64,000 nt of DNA, taken from NCBI RefSeq assembly GCF_000002985.6, contig NC_003281.10, forward strand, positions 11,532,001 through 11,596,000, in the 5' to 3' direction. The position numbers and the translations under genes are program-made. Below are positions 23,311-33,911 of the stretch, in pieces. The notes under the pieces were generated by a model that searched no databases, was not told the DNA's origin, and saw only the letters and a program-made list of their open reading frames with translations. Source of the stretch: Caenorhabditis elegans. Lineage: Eukaryota > Nematoda > Chromadorea > Rhabditida > Rhabditidae. Positions within the stretch are counted from its first letter, which is position 1. Every line of letters begins with the position of its first letter.

Positions 23311-23540
23311 CGGGGTTTTGGCCTTCCTCGTCGCATTTTTCGCGCTCCATTGACAATCGCCTGCCGGACAACGCGTGGGAAAGTCGTGTACTCCAGACGG
23401 ACAAATACGTTTAGTTTTATAATCGATCCGCGACGCGACACGCAACGCGTCGTAAATCTATCCCAGATATGGCCGAGCCAAAATGGCCTAGTTCGGCAAG
23501 TTCTTCCATTTCAATTTATGAGGGAAGCCAGACATCCGTG
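23311..23540. mobile_element. GGCCAGAA MITE, fullest copy besides 560-795
   Basis: It shares CGGGGTTTTGGCCTTCC, TGGGAAAGTCGTGTACTCC, GATATGGCCGAGCC and GAGGGAAGCCAGA with the element at 560-795, in the opposite orientation. Confidence 0.75.
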
Positions 23541-24534
23541 GCATTTTCAAATTGCTGATAGTCATGAAAAAACGGTGCTTTCGAGATTTTTTTGTAGTTT
23601 GGCAAAATTCAGCGGGAAAAACGATTTTGACGCCAAAAAAAATATTTGTTGAAAATTATGAGTTTTAAAAAAGCATATTTCAGAGAATTTTGATCTACCG
23701 GCGGAGAGGGCTTTGCGACAAGTCTTGAAAATAGCTATTATACTAAAAGAAGCACAGTGTTATATCATTTTATCTAGGGCTTCCAAGGTAGGCAGGCGCG
23801 ATCCAGGACCTAGCGTCTGCCTGAAACCTGTTCGCCTCAGCCTGCCTTTTATGTTTTAGCTTAAGGAGCATAGTAAGGCGAGAGGCAGGCGGAGGTCGCC
23901 TACATGGAGGTCCTAATGTTATCTGATAAAATAATTAGCTACGATGGATTAAAAATGTATTTTTAAAAATCCCTGGTCAATAAAATCCATCTAAATTTCA
24001 GATCAGATGTTCCAGAAAACCTGACGTATGTTTCTATTGACCACTCACCATCACCACAATCTTCGAAGATCTCCACACATCATCTGACCCCCCTTTACTT
24101 CACTACTTTTATTTATGGAAAACATGCTTACTACTTCTCCCCATTTTTCTCTCTTCCACCTATTTACAGGCACGTCATGAAGGACTTATTTGGAAATCGA
24201 TGATCAAATTTGGGGTAGTTGCGCGCGTCTCCATTTTTCGACTTTTTTATAACATAACTCCTGTAAAGTCTTGATGGCACTGGGGAAGGAGCTCAAACAA
24301 ACTATTCACGCCTTATTTGTCGAAGCCTCGGTGGAGGAATTGCGCAATTTGAGAAAATATAGGGGAGAGAGAGTGCTTTTTTATAGTGGAATCAAAGTGG
24401 AATTAAAAAATTTCGGAAAAATTGTCCCTGTTGTACATCTGGGTTGAAGCAAGGTTGGTCTGATCTTCAGGCCAGTGCCGGAAAAGTTTCAGCAATTTTC
24501 AGGTAAACATCGCCGAGAACATCCTCTAGAAGGC

Positions 24535-24780
24535 AGCCGACATTTTTAGGACATAACGTATATTCCCTATTAGCACGGCCCCCCTCACTCGACTTTGACC
24601 GTTTATATCTCGGTTGTCTTTGATTATATTTCAAAAATTCAAACGACAACATCTTTTTTAAATCTATCGTAACCCTCTGGTTTTTGAAGATATCAAAAAT
24701 CTTCTGAAACCGCTGAAATATAAGCCGACAAGTCGATTAATGGGGGGCCATACTAATAGGAAATATACGGTATCCGACAC
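24535..24780. repeat. Palindrome with CCCTATTAG / CTAATAGG arms
   Basis: GTATATTCCCTATTAGCACG on the left pairs with CATACTAATAGGAAATATAC on the right, and GACTTTGACC and AAGTCGATTA lie inside. The arms are about 60 bp and imperfect. It is probably a MITE. Confidence 0.6.
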
Positions 24781-27131
24781 TTTTTCGATGCGCCATGACA
24801 ATGAACAATTTAACGTTTTTCCCTTTTTTCCAAATCCCGACCTATTGTGGGGTACTTGAACAATAATAGTTAGTTCGACAAATTCCGATGCCAGCGCGCA
24901 TCTCCCCTTCTACCCAAAAACTCACTGTTTCCTGCCAAGAGGCACAAGCGCCGCCGGGTCCGACAGACACGACGAAACGACGGCGCTTCTGAAAAAACCG
25001 GATTCCGTCTCGCTTCTCTTCCACTCTCTCAGGTAACCAGTGTGCTTCTAGTCGGGTAGCTCAGGGCACCTCTACAGTACCAATGTTATCATCTCTGACT
25101 CTCTCTCTGGGTTGAAAGAGAGAGAGAGAGTGGGAGAGAATAACGATGATTTTGCGCGCGCGCGCGCGGGAGGGGAGAAGTGGCAGAGGGGTAGAGTTAA
25201 CTACTGGAGAGATTCGATAGATAAAAAGTAAGTAACCATTCCATTTTTGGCCGCGACCGGGCGTTGGGAGGTGGCAAAGCAGGCTGGTAACTGCAGCATT
25301 TTCGACCAAATACTTTCGGGGGGAATCGGGGGGAGACAACACCCATCCGCAATTTTTTTTGTTCGTTGGAATTCCTGGTTCTTTACCTATTCTTGTGGGA
25401 CCCCCCCCCCCTGTCTATCTCCCCAAGCTCCTGATCCCATATTTTCTAAAATCTCTAGATTCCGACTAACTTATTCTTCTTATTTTTTATTCTTGAATTC
25501 TTGCTATGCCTCTCATCAACCGATCACTCGGTCGATGAATCACCACACTGATAACAGATAACAGTATCACGGAATTGTAGACAACAGTTCAAAATCTCCG
25601 ATTTCAAAATACATAGCACGTGATGCTTATTGATCGGGGGGTTTTAGGTAAGAGTAGGTTATTTTTACTAACAGGCAAATTAGTTTTAGGCTTCAGGTTC
25701 AGGCTTCAGGTTCAGGCTTCAGGTTCTGAGATCGGAATCCTATTTAGACCCCTAAGGAAGGATTCTGAAGGCTCATCGGCTTGGAGGTCTGCTTTTTTAT
25801 TGCCACTGATTTCTTGGCTTAAAGGCGATTTGATGCACCATGAGCTTATTTTAAAGGTGGAGTAGCGCCAGTGGCGAAAGTATTTAAAACTACTGCTATG
25901 GTGCCAAAATTGCCGAATATCATTTACTGTCAAAAAGTGACAATTACTCAGTTTTTGCCACTCATAATTTTGAAAAGTCCACCAAAAAAAAATGGTTTTC
26001 CTACATTTTTTATACTTTAATTTAATTTTAATTATTTGTATTAAAACATTGCAGGGGTCGGAACATCCTTAAAAGCTCACATTTTTCAAAATTTTGGCAA
26101 TTTGCCAAAACTTTGACCGGAAATCATTATAAGTTTAGACAAAATCCATAGCGCTATTCCACCTTCAATATAATATAGGTAGTCTATATGTTTGTAGTTA
26201 CTACCCTTCTGCCCCTTTTCCACATCTATTACTCTAGAATAAGCCCAAAATGAAACAAACCATGTAATTTCTGCCGAGATCCTATATCCACCCACCTGCC
26301 GCCGACGGGATAAGCCGTCTCATTGACACCTTCAGGCATGTGTCGGTATTTGTTTGTGTTTTGGGGCTTAGGTATAATTAGGCCCCAAGCTCGGCTACAG
26401 TGTTCCCCTCCACTGCGCATCTAACTTCTTCCGATGCTAATCGGCTTCTCAAGGTAACCAGTAAAGGAAGATGCAATGTCAAAAGTAAAGGTCATTTCAG
26501 CTTCCCTGACGGTCATCTACCTGCAGCAGCGTCGCCTGATTTAGCAGTCCGATAGTTGAGAGAGGGGGGGGGGGGAGAGAGAAGAGATGAGTACTCTGAA
26601 GAGTAGTAGTAGTAGTAGTAGTAGTAGGCTTTGTCCAAGGTCAGACACCAAGCATCCTCGGGAACCTATTCGTGCGCATTCATAAAAACTCGGGGAGGGT
26701 GTGCCGATTCCGAGTGGGGCAGTAAATGTACAAGTAGCTCGATAATCCGATGAGCTTCAGAAACTTGTCACAGTATCCGATCCATCATGACCCCCCCCCC
26801 CCGCTCTGAACCATCTGCCGCCAGAGGCGGTCTGTAACACAGGAGTGTGCTTGCTGAATCACAAAGCGATAAAGTTGTGTGTGTCACTGGGCACCACCAC
26901 CGTATGCTAATTTTATCATACACACACACACCAAGGCTATAAAATGTTGCTGATGGTTTTTTTTTGAGGTATTCCTATTTTGACCTGTAAGCTAGGTGAC
27001 CCTGAGAAGGTAGGTGGGCAGAGGAGAGAAGAAGAGGATTACTATCATTACGTAACGAGGAACAGTCGACCTCCGCTTCTCCTTTTTCCGATCTTGACCG
27101 CTTCCAAATCAATATGGTATTGAAATAGAAA

Positions 27132-27436
27132 TTCTCGGCATTTGGCTTTAGATTCTGGCCCAAGTTTGGCCCAAAAATATTAGCATGGAGTAGAAGCTGG
27201 CTAAACTTGGGCAAAACTTGGATTCAGGCTTTACTCCAAGAAAATTTTGGACCAAATTTTCGGTGAACCTTGTTCGGTGAAACTTGGGTTAAACTTTGGT
27301 AAAGCCTGAATCCAAGTTTTGCCCAAGAAGTTTTGCTCTTGCCTATTCTTTGCCCAAGTTTAGCCAGCTTCTAAACCAAGTTAACGTTTTTTGGGCCAAA
27401 CTTGGGCAAGAAGCTAGAGCCAAATGCCGAGAACCT
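27132..27436. mobile_element. Foldback element with CCCAAGTTTAGCC arms
   Basis: The two arms of about 145 bp are inverted. TTCTCGGCATTTGGCT is at the left end and AGCCAAATGCCGAGAA at the right; internally AAACTTGGGCAAAACTTGG pairs with CCAAGTTTTGCCCAAG. There is no coding frame. Confidence 0.8.
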
Positions 27437-27562
27437 AGCTTCTTTTATAGATGAGTGGTGGAAAAATTAGTTCTATTATAAAAAAATTTGTCGGAAACTT
27501 CGAATAGCTTCTCCGAGCTAGGTTTAAAATTTTTTTCAGACTACCGAAACTGACCACAGGAG

Positions 27563-27649
27563 CAGGGCTGTGCGACAACCGGCAATTGCCGAAGTTGCCG
27601 AACCCAAAAAATTTCGGCAAATCGGCAACTCGGTTGCCGCACAGCCCTG
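27563..27649. mobile_element. 87-bp hAT-like MITE
   Basis: The ends CAGGGCTGTGCG and CGCACAGCCCTG are exact inverted repeats. The inside (GGCAATTGCCGAAGTTGCCG) is related to the CGGCAAAT arrays, so it may be a minimal relative of those elements without expansion. Confidence 0.7.
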
Positions 27650-28039
27650 GTAGCTAGTTCTCAATCAATACAGCAGCCGCGCTGGAAGAGCCTTCCCCTC
27701 TCTGCTGGAAAGGCCCAAAGGTCGCCAGCTGCCTCTCTCTCTCTCTTTCTCTCGATACTGTACATCTTCCTAAGTACTTGAAACTTCAGCCCAAAAAAGG
27801 AAAGGGACGTTCATCATCGTCTCATCTCATTTCAATTCTTGTGCGTCTCGTCGCTTCTCCCCCAATTTTCTTCTTTTTTCCGTACCAGTTTTCATCATTT
27901 GCCTGCTTACTTCTCTCTTCTCTTGTGTTCTTCCCAAGGTCAGTTTTACCCTCAATTTTCTCGAATCAACCCCCACCCGGGGCGCTTCATCGCGCGCCCC
28001 TTTACCGTCCAATGACCGTATACAGTGTGAATTAGTGAA

Positions 28040-28040
<1 letters not shown>

Positions 28041-28067
<27 letters not shown>
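28041..28067. repeat. (CTG)9 tract
   Basis: Nine CTG triplets are followed at once by GTCAGT, which could be a 5' splice site of a non-coding first exon. That reading is inference only. Confidence 0.8.
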
Positions 28068-28070
<3 letters not shown>

Positions 28071-29170
28071 AGTCAACACAATAGTTAGAGCTGTGTGTGT
28101 CGCTCGCAACTCTAAATCGGTCCTAATTGAATGTTATTATTGGTAGGCATCATCTTCCTTTCCCACCACCATCATCATTTCTTTTATTTTCTTGTTGGCT
28201 CCAATGGAGCTTATAATATGAGAAGTCTTTCCTATTAGACATTCGAATTTTCCTATACAGTACTAGGATGGCCTCGATAATTAGTAGAAGCCCTCGTTCC
28301 ATTGTTGTTTCCTTTTTCAAAGTGTGTCGGCTCATTGACCTACCTGCACTTTCTATTGTGTAGTACTTATAGTAGTGTCTCTATTCATTCTCCCTCGGCA
28401 TTTTTAGCCCCGAGCTTTAATGGTGACGTGGCAATCTGTTTGCTCTTGTGCAACACCTGGGGGTGTAATTGCTCGCGCTCTGTTTCTCACACAGTGAAGC
28501 ACCCACCTCATAGCACTTTTTATTAGGCATTTGAATATGATAATGTTGAGAGGCTTATGACCCCTTCACTAGATCGGAGTGGGTAGTACTGTACCCCCCT
28601 AGCATACAACTTTTCCCTAGTACAGCTTGTGACCCCTGGTGATGTCATCAACCGCCCATTATCTTATCATTTATGGTCTCTCTCTCTCTGTGTTGCTTTC
28701 CATCACTATCTTTTTGGGCCCATCTCAATTGTAGGTGTCCTTTTCCTTTTCCAAGCTGGGTGGGGGGGACCCCTTGTGCGGTAGAATGGGAAGAGGCCTT
28801 GAACTTTGCCTGTCTGCGACTCTCGATTTCCCGTGCTCTCTGCCGGGGATTAGCAGGGTGGTCCAGACGATACGAGACTGTGTGTGGTGTGCGTGCGTAG
28901 GGGGGTCCCGCCTCTCTGTCAGAGCATTCCACCACGTAATAATGCTTGATTCTTTATTCCTCCTCTTTTGCCTGTTTATTTACTTGTACTTCTCTTTTTC
29001 TTCTCAGCTTGCCTGCTTCTCCATATCATGTTTTTAACTTTTAACTCTTAACTTTTCAATTCGAAATCGAAATTTTTTGTTATTACCTTTATTGCCTACT
29101 CTCGCTCGTGACTCTTCTCCTTTTTTCAAACATTTTAACATTTTTTTGCAGATTCCTCCGTCTCCCAGTA

Positions 29171-30252
29171 ATGCCTTACCGTCCAGAAGCCGAGCTTAAA
29201 CGTCCAGATCTCAAGGGAGAGTTCCTGTGTGGCCACTGCGGCAAGACGTTCTGCCACGCCGCCTCGCTCAACCGTCACCGGCTCAACTTCCACGGCGACG
29301 ATCAACAGTGTCTGGTGTGTGACACGAAAATCCCGCACAATGACACAATCCGTCGTCACATGCAGAAGGAGCACAACATTCAGCGGGTGTTCACGTGCGG
29401 CTGCTGCAATTGGACGTTTCCCGACAAGAAGGAGCTGCACTCGCACAACAACTCGATGCTCAAAACTGGAACGCCTGGCACGGCGAAGATTATTGCGGTT
29501 AGCAGTCGGCGACCAGGTAATTAAGGCTTCTAACTGACTGTTAAATGTTTTTTGTTTTGCTTTCAGGATCCCTATCCCAGCATGAACTTCGTGGTGAGGA
29601 ACGTAGTCCTCGCATCAAGAAGAGACCTTCCTCGAAGGCTATGAAGACGTCGGATACACCGTTAACAGGCCACGATCAGATTCTGGCCCTTCTCTCAAAT
29701 CTGATGTCGGCGCAGCAGCAGCAGCAGCAAGCTCCCGTGGCAACCCCGACGATTCCTGCCAGCTGGATCGACCAGCTATTGGCAGCCACCCCGGCTCTCC
29801 TTCCCTTCATGCCCTCTTCATCGACATTCTCGGCATCCTCCTCGTCATCTGAAATGGAACAGACCCCTGAGCCATCTTCCCTGGACACTGTGCTCACTTC
29901 GATGATGAATAACAATGAGGAGGCCGCCTCCACGAGCGGGGAGATCAAGGAAGAAGAAGAAGAAGAAGAGGAGGTAGATATCGATATTGGAGATGAGAAG
30001 GATCTTCTTGTGAGAGCTGTGGGCGCTGACTTCTTGTCTGTAAAAACAGAGCAACCAATCAGTAACTCAATGAGCAGCGAATCGGGTATTGGCTCGGCGC
30101 CGGTCAGCAACACGCCGAGCCCAGTCGCAACGTCACCAGAGCGAAAGGAGGAGAACATGGATGTGGGGAGGGTGAAGAAGGAGAAGAAGTCGAAACGATC
30201 CATCGATGATATCTGCTTTAAGCTCGTGTGCCAAAAGTCCTATGAGCATTGA
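29171..30252 (+). CDS. C2H2 zinc-finger protein, putative transcription regulator
   Basis: Two exons (29171-29516, 29567-30252) encode 343 aa. Two C-x2-C-x12-H-x4-H fingers are clear: CGHCGKTFCHAASLNRHRLNFH (shown here only by its spacing; about residues 19-39) and CLVCDTKIPHNDTIRRHMQ (about 45-70). A third, CGCCNWTFPDKKELHSH, lacks a normal final His. Exon 2 is low-complexity: poly-Gln, Ser-rich, an acidic EEEEEEEEVDIDIGDE run, Pro-Ser clusters and a basic KKEKKSKR segment before a conserved-looking SIDDICFKLVC tail. This suggests a nuclear DNA-binding protein with activation or repression regions; the ortholog is not recognised. The exon opens at 29152 after TTTTTTTGCAG, and the 19 nt before the ATG are open in frame, so an upstream coding exon is possible. 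AATAAA is at 30643-30648, placing a MITE in the 3' UTR. Confidence 0.85.
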
Positions 30253-30283
30253 AAAATCTGAAAACTTTTCTTTTCTACTCTTT

Positions 30284-30449
30284 CACGTGGTGTCAGAGTG
30301 TCTCATTTCGGTTTGATCTACAAAAAATGCGGCAGAGTTCTCAACTGATTTTGGATGGTTAAGAACGTGCTGACGTCACATTTTTTTGGATAAAAATTCC
30401 CGCATTTTTTGTAGATCAAACCGTAGTGACACAGCCTGACACCACATGC
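30284..30449. mobile_element. CACGTGGTGTCA MITE in the zinc-finger gene 3' region
   Basis: This is a nearly complete palindromic copy: CACGTGGTGTCAGAGTG on the left and CAGCCTGACACCACATG on the right, with GATCTACAAAAAATGCGG inverted inside. It lies between the stop codon and the likely polyadenylation signal. Confidence 0.8.
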
Positions 30450-30715
30450 TCTTTTTCTCTCTCGCTTCCAATTTCTCGTCGTCGGCTTTATATTTCCTAC
30501 ATAGTTTGATATTTCAGCGCCTCTCCACTACTATTCAAATTGTTCAAAATTCCGTATTTTTGTTTTTGTTTCATTTTTTTGCAAGTTCTGTTTGTGATTT
30601 TTTTTAAACTTTTTTAATTCCAAAAATCGAGTCAACGTGTTTAATAAATTTTTTTAGTACCAAAAAACATTTTTAGCATGTACCTGTAATTTTGACTTAG
30701 CCAAATCCGGGCCTG

Positions 30716-31335
30716 CAAGGATGGGCGGCAAACGATTTTTCTGGAAAATCGGCAAATTGCCGGAATTGAAATTTCCGGCAAATCAGCAAATCGAAAATTT
30801 GTCAAAAATTAAGACTTCGGCAAATCGGTAAACCGGCAAATTGCCGGAATTTAACATTTCTGGCAAATTGATAAATTACCGGCAACTCGCAAAATTGGCG
30901 GAATTGAAATTTCCGGCAAATCGGCAACTTGCCGAAATTTATAATTTCCGGCAAATCAACAAATTGCCAAAATTGAAATTTTTTCGGCAAATTACCAGCA
31001 AATTACCAGCAAATCAGAAATTTTCAATTCCGGCAATTTGCCTATTTGCCAATTTTGCGAGTTGCTAAGTAATTGAAAATTTCCGGCAAATCGGTAGGCT
31101 GCCGGAAATGAAAATTTCAGGCAAATTGCCCAAATTGAAATTTCCCGCAAATCGACAAATTGCCGGAATTGAAACTTCCGGCAAAACGGCAAACCGACAA
31201 ATTGCCGGAATTTAAAATTTCCGGCAAATCTGCAAATTGTCGGAATTTAACATTTTTGGCAAATCGGTAAATTACCAGCAAATTGGCAAATTGCCGGAAT
31301 TGAAAATTTCCGGCAAACCGGCAAATTGACAGAAA
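30716..31335. mobile_element. CGGCAAAT element with GGGCGGCAAACGA terminus
   Basis: It starts with GGATGGGCGGCAAACGATTT, a variant of the hAT-like terminus, and continues as degenerate GGCAAATTGCCGGAATT units. No matching right terminus is seen. The rest up to 31545 is AT-rich with no evident feature. Confidence 0.65.
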
Positions 31336-31545
31336 ATTACATGTGGAAAAACTTACTTTTTCATGAAAATTAAAATTAGAACTTTTAAAAAAGTTGAAAA
31401 AAAACGTGGTAACTTTTTAAATTTGTTTTAAAAATTCCAAAGTCTAGAAAGATCGTTTTTTTTTTCAATTTTAATTTATTCTCAACATTTCACAAAATTC
31501 ATTCCTCAAATTGGCGTTATTCATAACTTGGTATCAATAGGACAA

Positions 31546-33519
31546 ATGCAGCAAACGTCAGAAAAGAAGAAGAAACGAGAGGGCGCCGCCAAGAATCCGC
31601 AGGTGAGGGAAACCTCGGCCATACCAGTGGTCTGCGTGGCCGTGAGATGGGAAAACTCGGCCACATAATTTTGGGAGACTAGTCCCAAACTCGGCCACCC
31701 TGTACTCTAAACTTCCAGGTTAGCGTCCGCCTGAACGTCCGTCCCCTCCGTGCAAACTGGAAGCCTGCGAAGATTTACGAGCCGCCACCAGCCCCGCCGA
31801 GACAAAACCGCGTGGCAACTCCAGTCGAAGATCAGCTTGACACAAGTGTCTGGAAATCCAAGCACATTCGTACGGATGTTATAAAAGCGGTCGTGGTCGA
31901 GAAGGATCCCGGTTTGGTTGGAAAATGTGATTGTAAGAATTGTGGACGGGCAGACGATGCTCAGACGGTTTGTGAGCAAGGTGAAGAAGCTGCTAGGAAT
32001 GTGGTTTTGGAGGAGAAGAAGCACAAGAGAAGACATCACAAAAGGTTGGGTCTCGCCACGATCGATTTTTTGTAGCTTCCTGCTACGTGGTGGCCGAATT
32101 TTCAGATTTCCTAGGCCACGTAGCAAAAACCTATGGATTTTGTAAGATATTGGAAAGATAACTTTTGAACTCACAAAGCCGTATTTCCAGCCAAAAATTT
32201 GAAAAAAAATTGACCGCGTGTTGCAATTGCGCTCCACTGAGGAATTTGCGTTTTCTCTTATTGGGGCGCACTTGCAGCACAACTTTTTTTGTAGAATTTT
32301 CCTTAATAAGTAATCCTGAGAAAAAATTCATACGACTTTTCTAAAAATCTCATTTTTTGCAGTCAATCCAACAAAAAACGTCGTCATCATGGTGCACCGC
32401 GAGCCCGTTCAATGACGTCACCGCCACCACCGCATCCGCCGAACTCCTTCATGTCTGCAGAGAATCAGAAGTTGTGGTGTAAGCTCTACGAGCAAACATG
32501 TCCACCGCCCGTAAAAGCGATTGATTTGAAGAAGGTTGGTTTCTTTTTAAAAGTATTGCAAATTGTTCCATCGGGTCCTGGCACGAACGAGACTTTTCAG
32601 GTACCGTACCCGCGGTGGATTTAGGCTTAGGCTTAGGCTTAGGTTTCAGGCTTAGACTTGGGCTTAGGCTGAGGCTATGGCTTAGGCTCAGGCTTAAGCT
32701 TAGGCCTAGGTTTAGTCTCAGGCTCAGGCTTAGGCTTAGGCGTATGCTTAGGCTTAGTCTTAGACTTAAACTTAGACTTAGGCTTAGGTTGAGACTTAGG
32801 ACTAAGCTTAGATTTAGGCTTAGGCTTAGGCTTAGGCCAAAGTCTGGGTATGGGCCTAGGCTTGTGCTTATGTTGAGGCTTAGCCGAAGCCTAAGCCTGA
32901 TCCTTAAAATCTCTGAAAACATCAAAAATCTAACGCAAATGCGGGTAAAATGTTCGTCGTGCTGAGACCAATTTCAACTAGCTCAAAGTTCGCAAAAATT
33001 GAGAAAATCGAATAATTTCTATAAAAACCGTATAAATTATCTGAATTTCAGCTCCGGAACCTGCCTGGTCAAATCGGAATGTCTGAGCTGGAGCCGGAGG
33101 GCGTCGAAGTTACACCGGAGAGCTTCCCAGACCTCCAAATCATGAAGCCGCCGCCCGTCTCGCCTCCATCCAACATTTCCGAGCAGATCCATCATCAACC
33201 TCCACTTGTCCCCCAACCCGAATCACGACCAGATCCGAATTTAATCATTTTACCGGCTCCAACTAATGATCTACCGCCGGCAAAATCCCCGATGCACCAT
33301 GTTATCAAGCAAGACAAGGATATCCCATCCCCTGGAGCATCGTCTGGCTCCACTCAAGCCCCGGAACATTCTGCTATTCCATCAATTTCGATGATTCGAA
33401 AGATGGAGCGCATTTTCTACAGCTCGGAGTCCAGCTGTTGGTTGATTGTGGTGCTGGTGATGCTCACAATCTTCGCGTACCGCTCTTCTATGGAACAATA
33501 CACTTGCTATTACGATTGA
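31546..33519 (+). CDS. Unrecognised 340-aa protein with C-terminal membrane anchor
   Basis: Four exons: 31546-31602, 31719-32044, 32363-32534, 33052-33519. I do not recognise the family. Visible features: a Lys-rich N-terminus; a Cys cluster CDCKNCG; a very basic His/Arg/Lys segment (KHKRRHHKR, KKRRHHG) spanning the exon 2/3 junction; a Pro-rich middle with PPPPHPPNS and PPPVSPPSN; and one hydrophobic segment, WLIVVLVMLTIFAY, followed by only about ten residues. This layout predicts a tail-anchored or type II membrane protein with a cytosolic body. Introns 2 and 3 use GTTGG donors, weaker than usual, but frames join exactly. Intron 3 contains the telomere-like tract. The gene may be nematode-specific. 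AATAAA is at 33754-33759, and the MITD1 homologue starts about 390 bp downstream. Confidence 0.75.
32620..32902. repeat. Interstitial telomere-like repeat (degenerate TTAGGC)
   Basis: About 280 bp of GGCTTAGGCTTAGG and variants (TTAGAC, TCAGGC, TTAAGC) lie in intron 3 of the tail-anchored gene. TTAGGC is the C. elegans telomere unit. All units run in the same direction except a short reversed CTAAGCCT near the right end. Confidence 0.9.
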
Positions 33520-33911
33520 CTTGCTATTACGATAAGAGATTATGATTATAAAGATTTCATTATTTGAAAATTAATTGTTTTGTTAAATTTTTTGATTCCG
33601 CTTCAAAAATCCGCTTTTTGCAGTTTTTCACAGGAGAAAACCAGCATTTTTTTTACGATTTTTTTAAATAATTATTAATAATTGATTAATGATTGATTTA
33701 AATTCAGGATTCCAACGAAAATTGCGAACGATAACTAGTTAAATCAATTTATAAATAAATGGCTGCAAAACCCCCATTTCAAACTCCCGCGCTCGACTAT
33801 TATCGGTGGAGCGCGCATGCTTTTTTCGTTTTTCTTGCGATTTTTTCCATCATTTTTCGAAACAATTCGCATTTTCCGTCACTTTTCCCCCAATTTTCAT
33901 ATCACAGAGAC

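Larger units (their letters stand above)
22898..29150. other. 6.2-kb non-coding region upstream of the zinc-finger gene
   Basis: I see no supported coding exon here. It contains a GGCCAGAA MITE (23311-23540), a GCAGGCGG repeat (23776-23925), a palindrome (about 24535-24780), (GC)n, GA and CT simple repeats (25090-25170, 27730-27755), a GTA tract near 26602, mono-C/G tracts at 25401-25411, 26564-26575 and 26791-26802, a large palindrome (27132-27436), a small hAT-like element (27563-27649) and nine CTG triplets (28041-28067) followed by a donor-like GTCAGT. Less repetitive, pyrimidine-rich stretches at 27700-29100 are plausible promoter or 5'-UTR sequence for the downstream gene. Confidence 0.6.

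Noticed and set aside
25090-25170. GA/GC repeat hairpin considered as a microRNA precursor
   Set aside because: The pairing is only simple GA/CT and GC repeat self-complementarity; no plausible mature arm or conserved stem is visible.
29676-30203. 175-codon minus-strand frame over the second zinc-finger exon
   Set aside because: It is antisense to a well-supported exon; its Ser/Cys runs are the complement of the poly-Gln and acidic codons.
32449-32965. Leu/Arg- or Ser/Leu-repeat frames across the telomere-like tract
   Set aside because: They are translations of TTAGGC-type hexamers (GLGLGL, LSLSLS) inside an intron flanked by well-joined exons.
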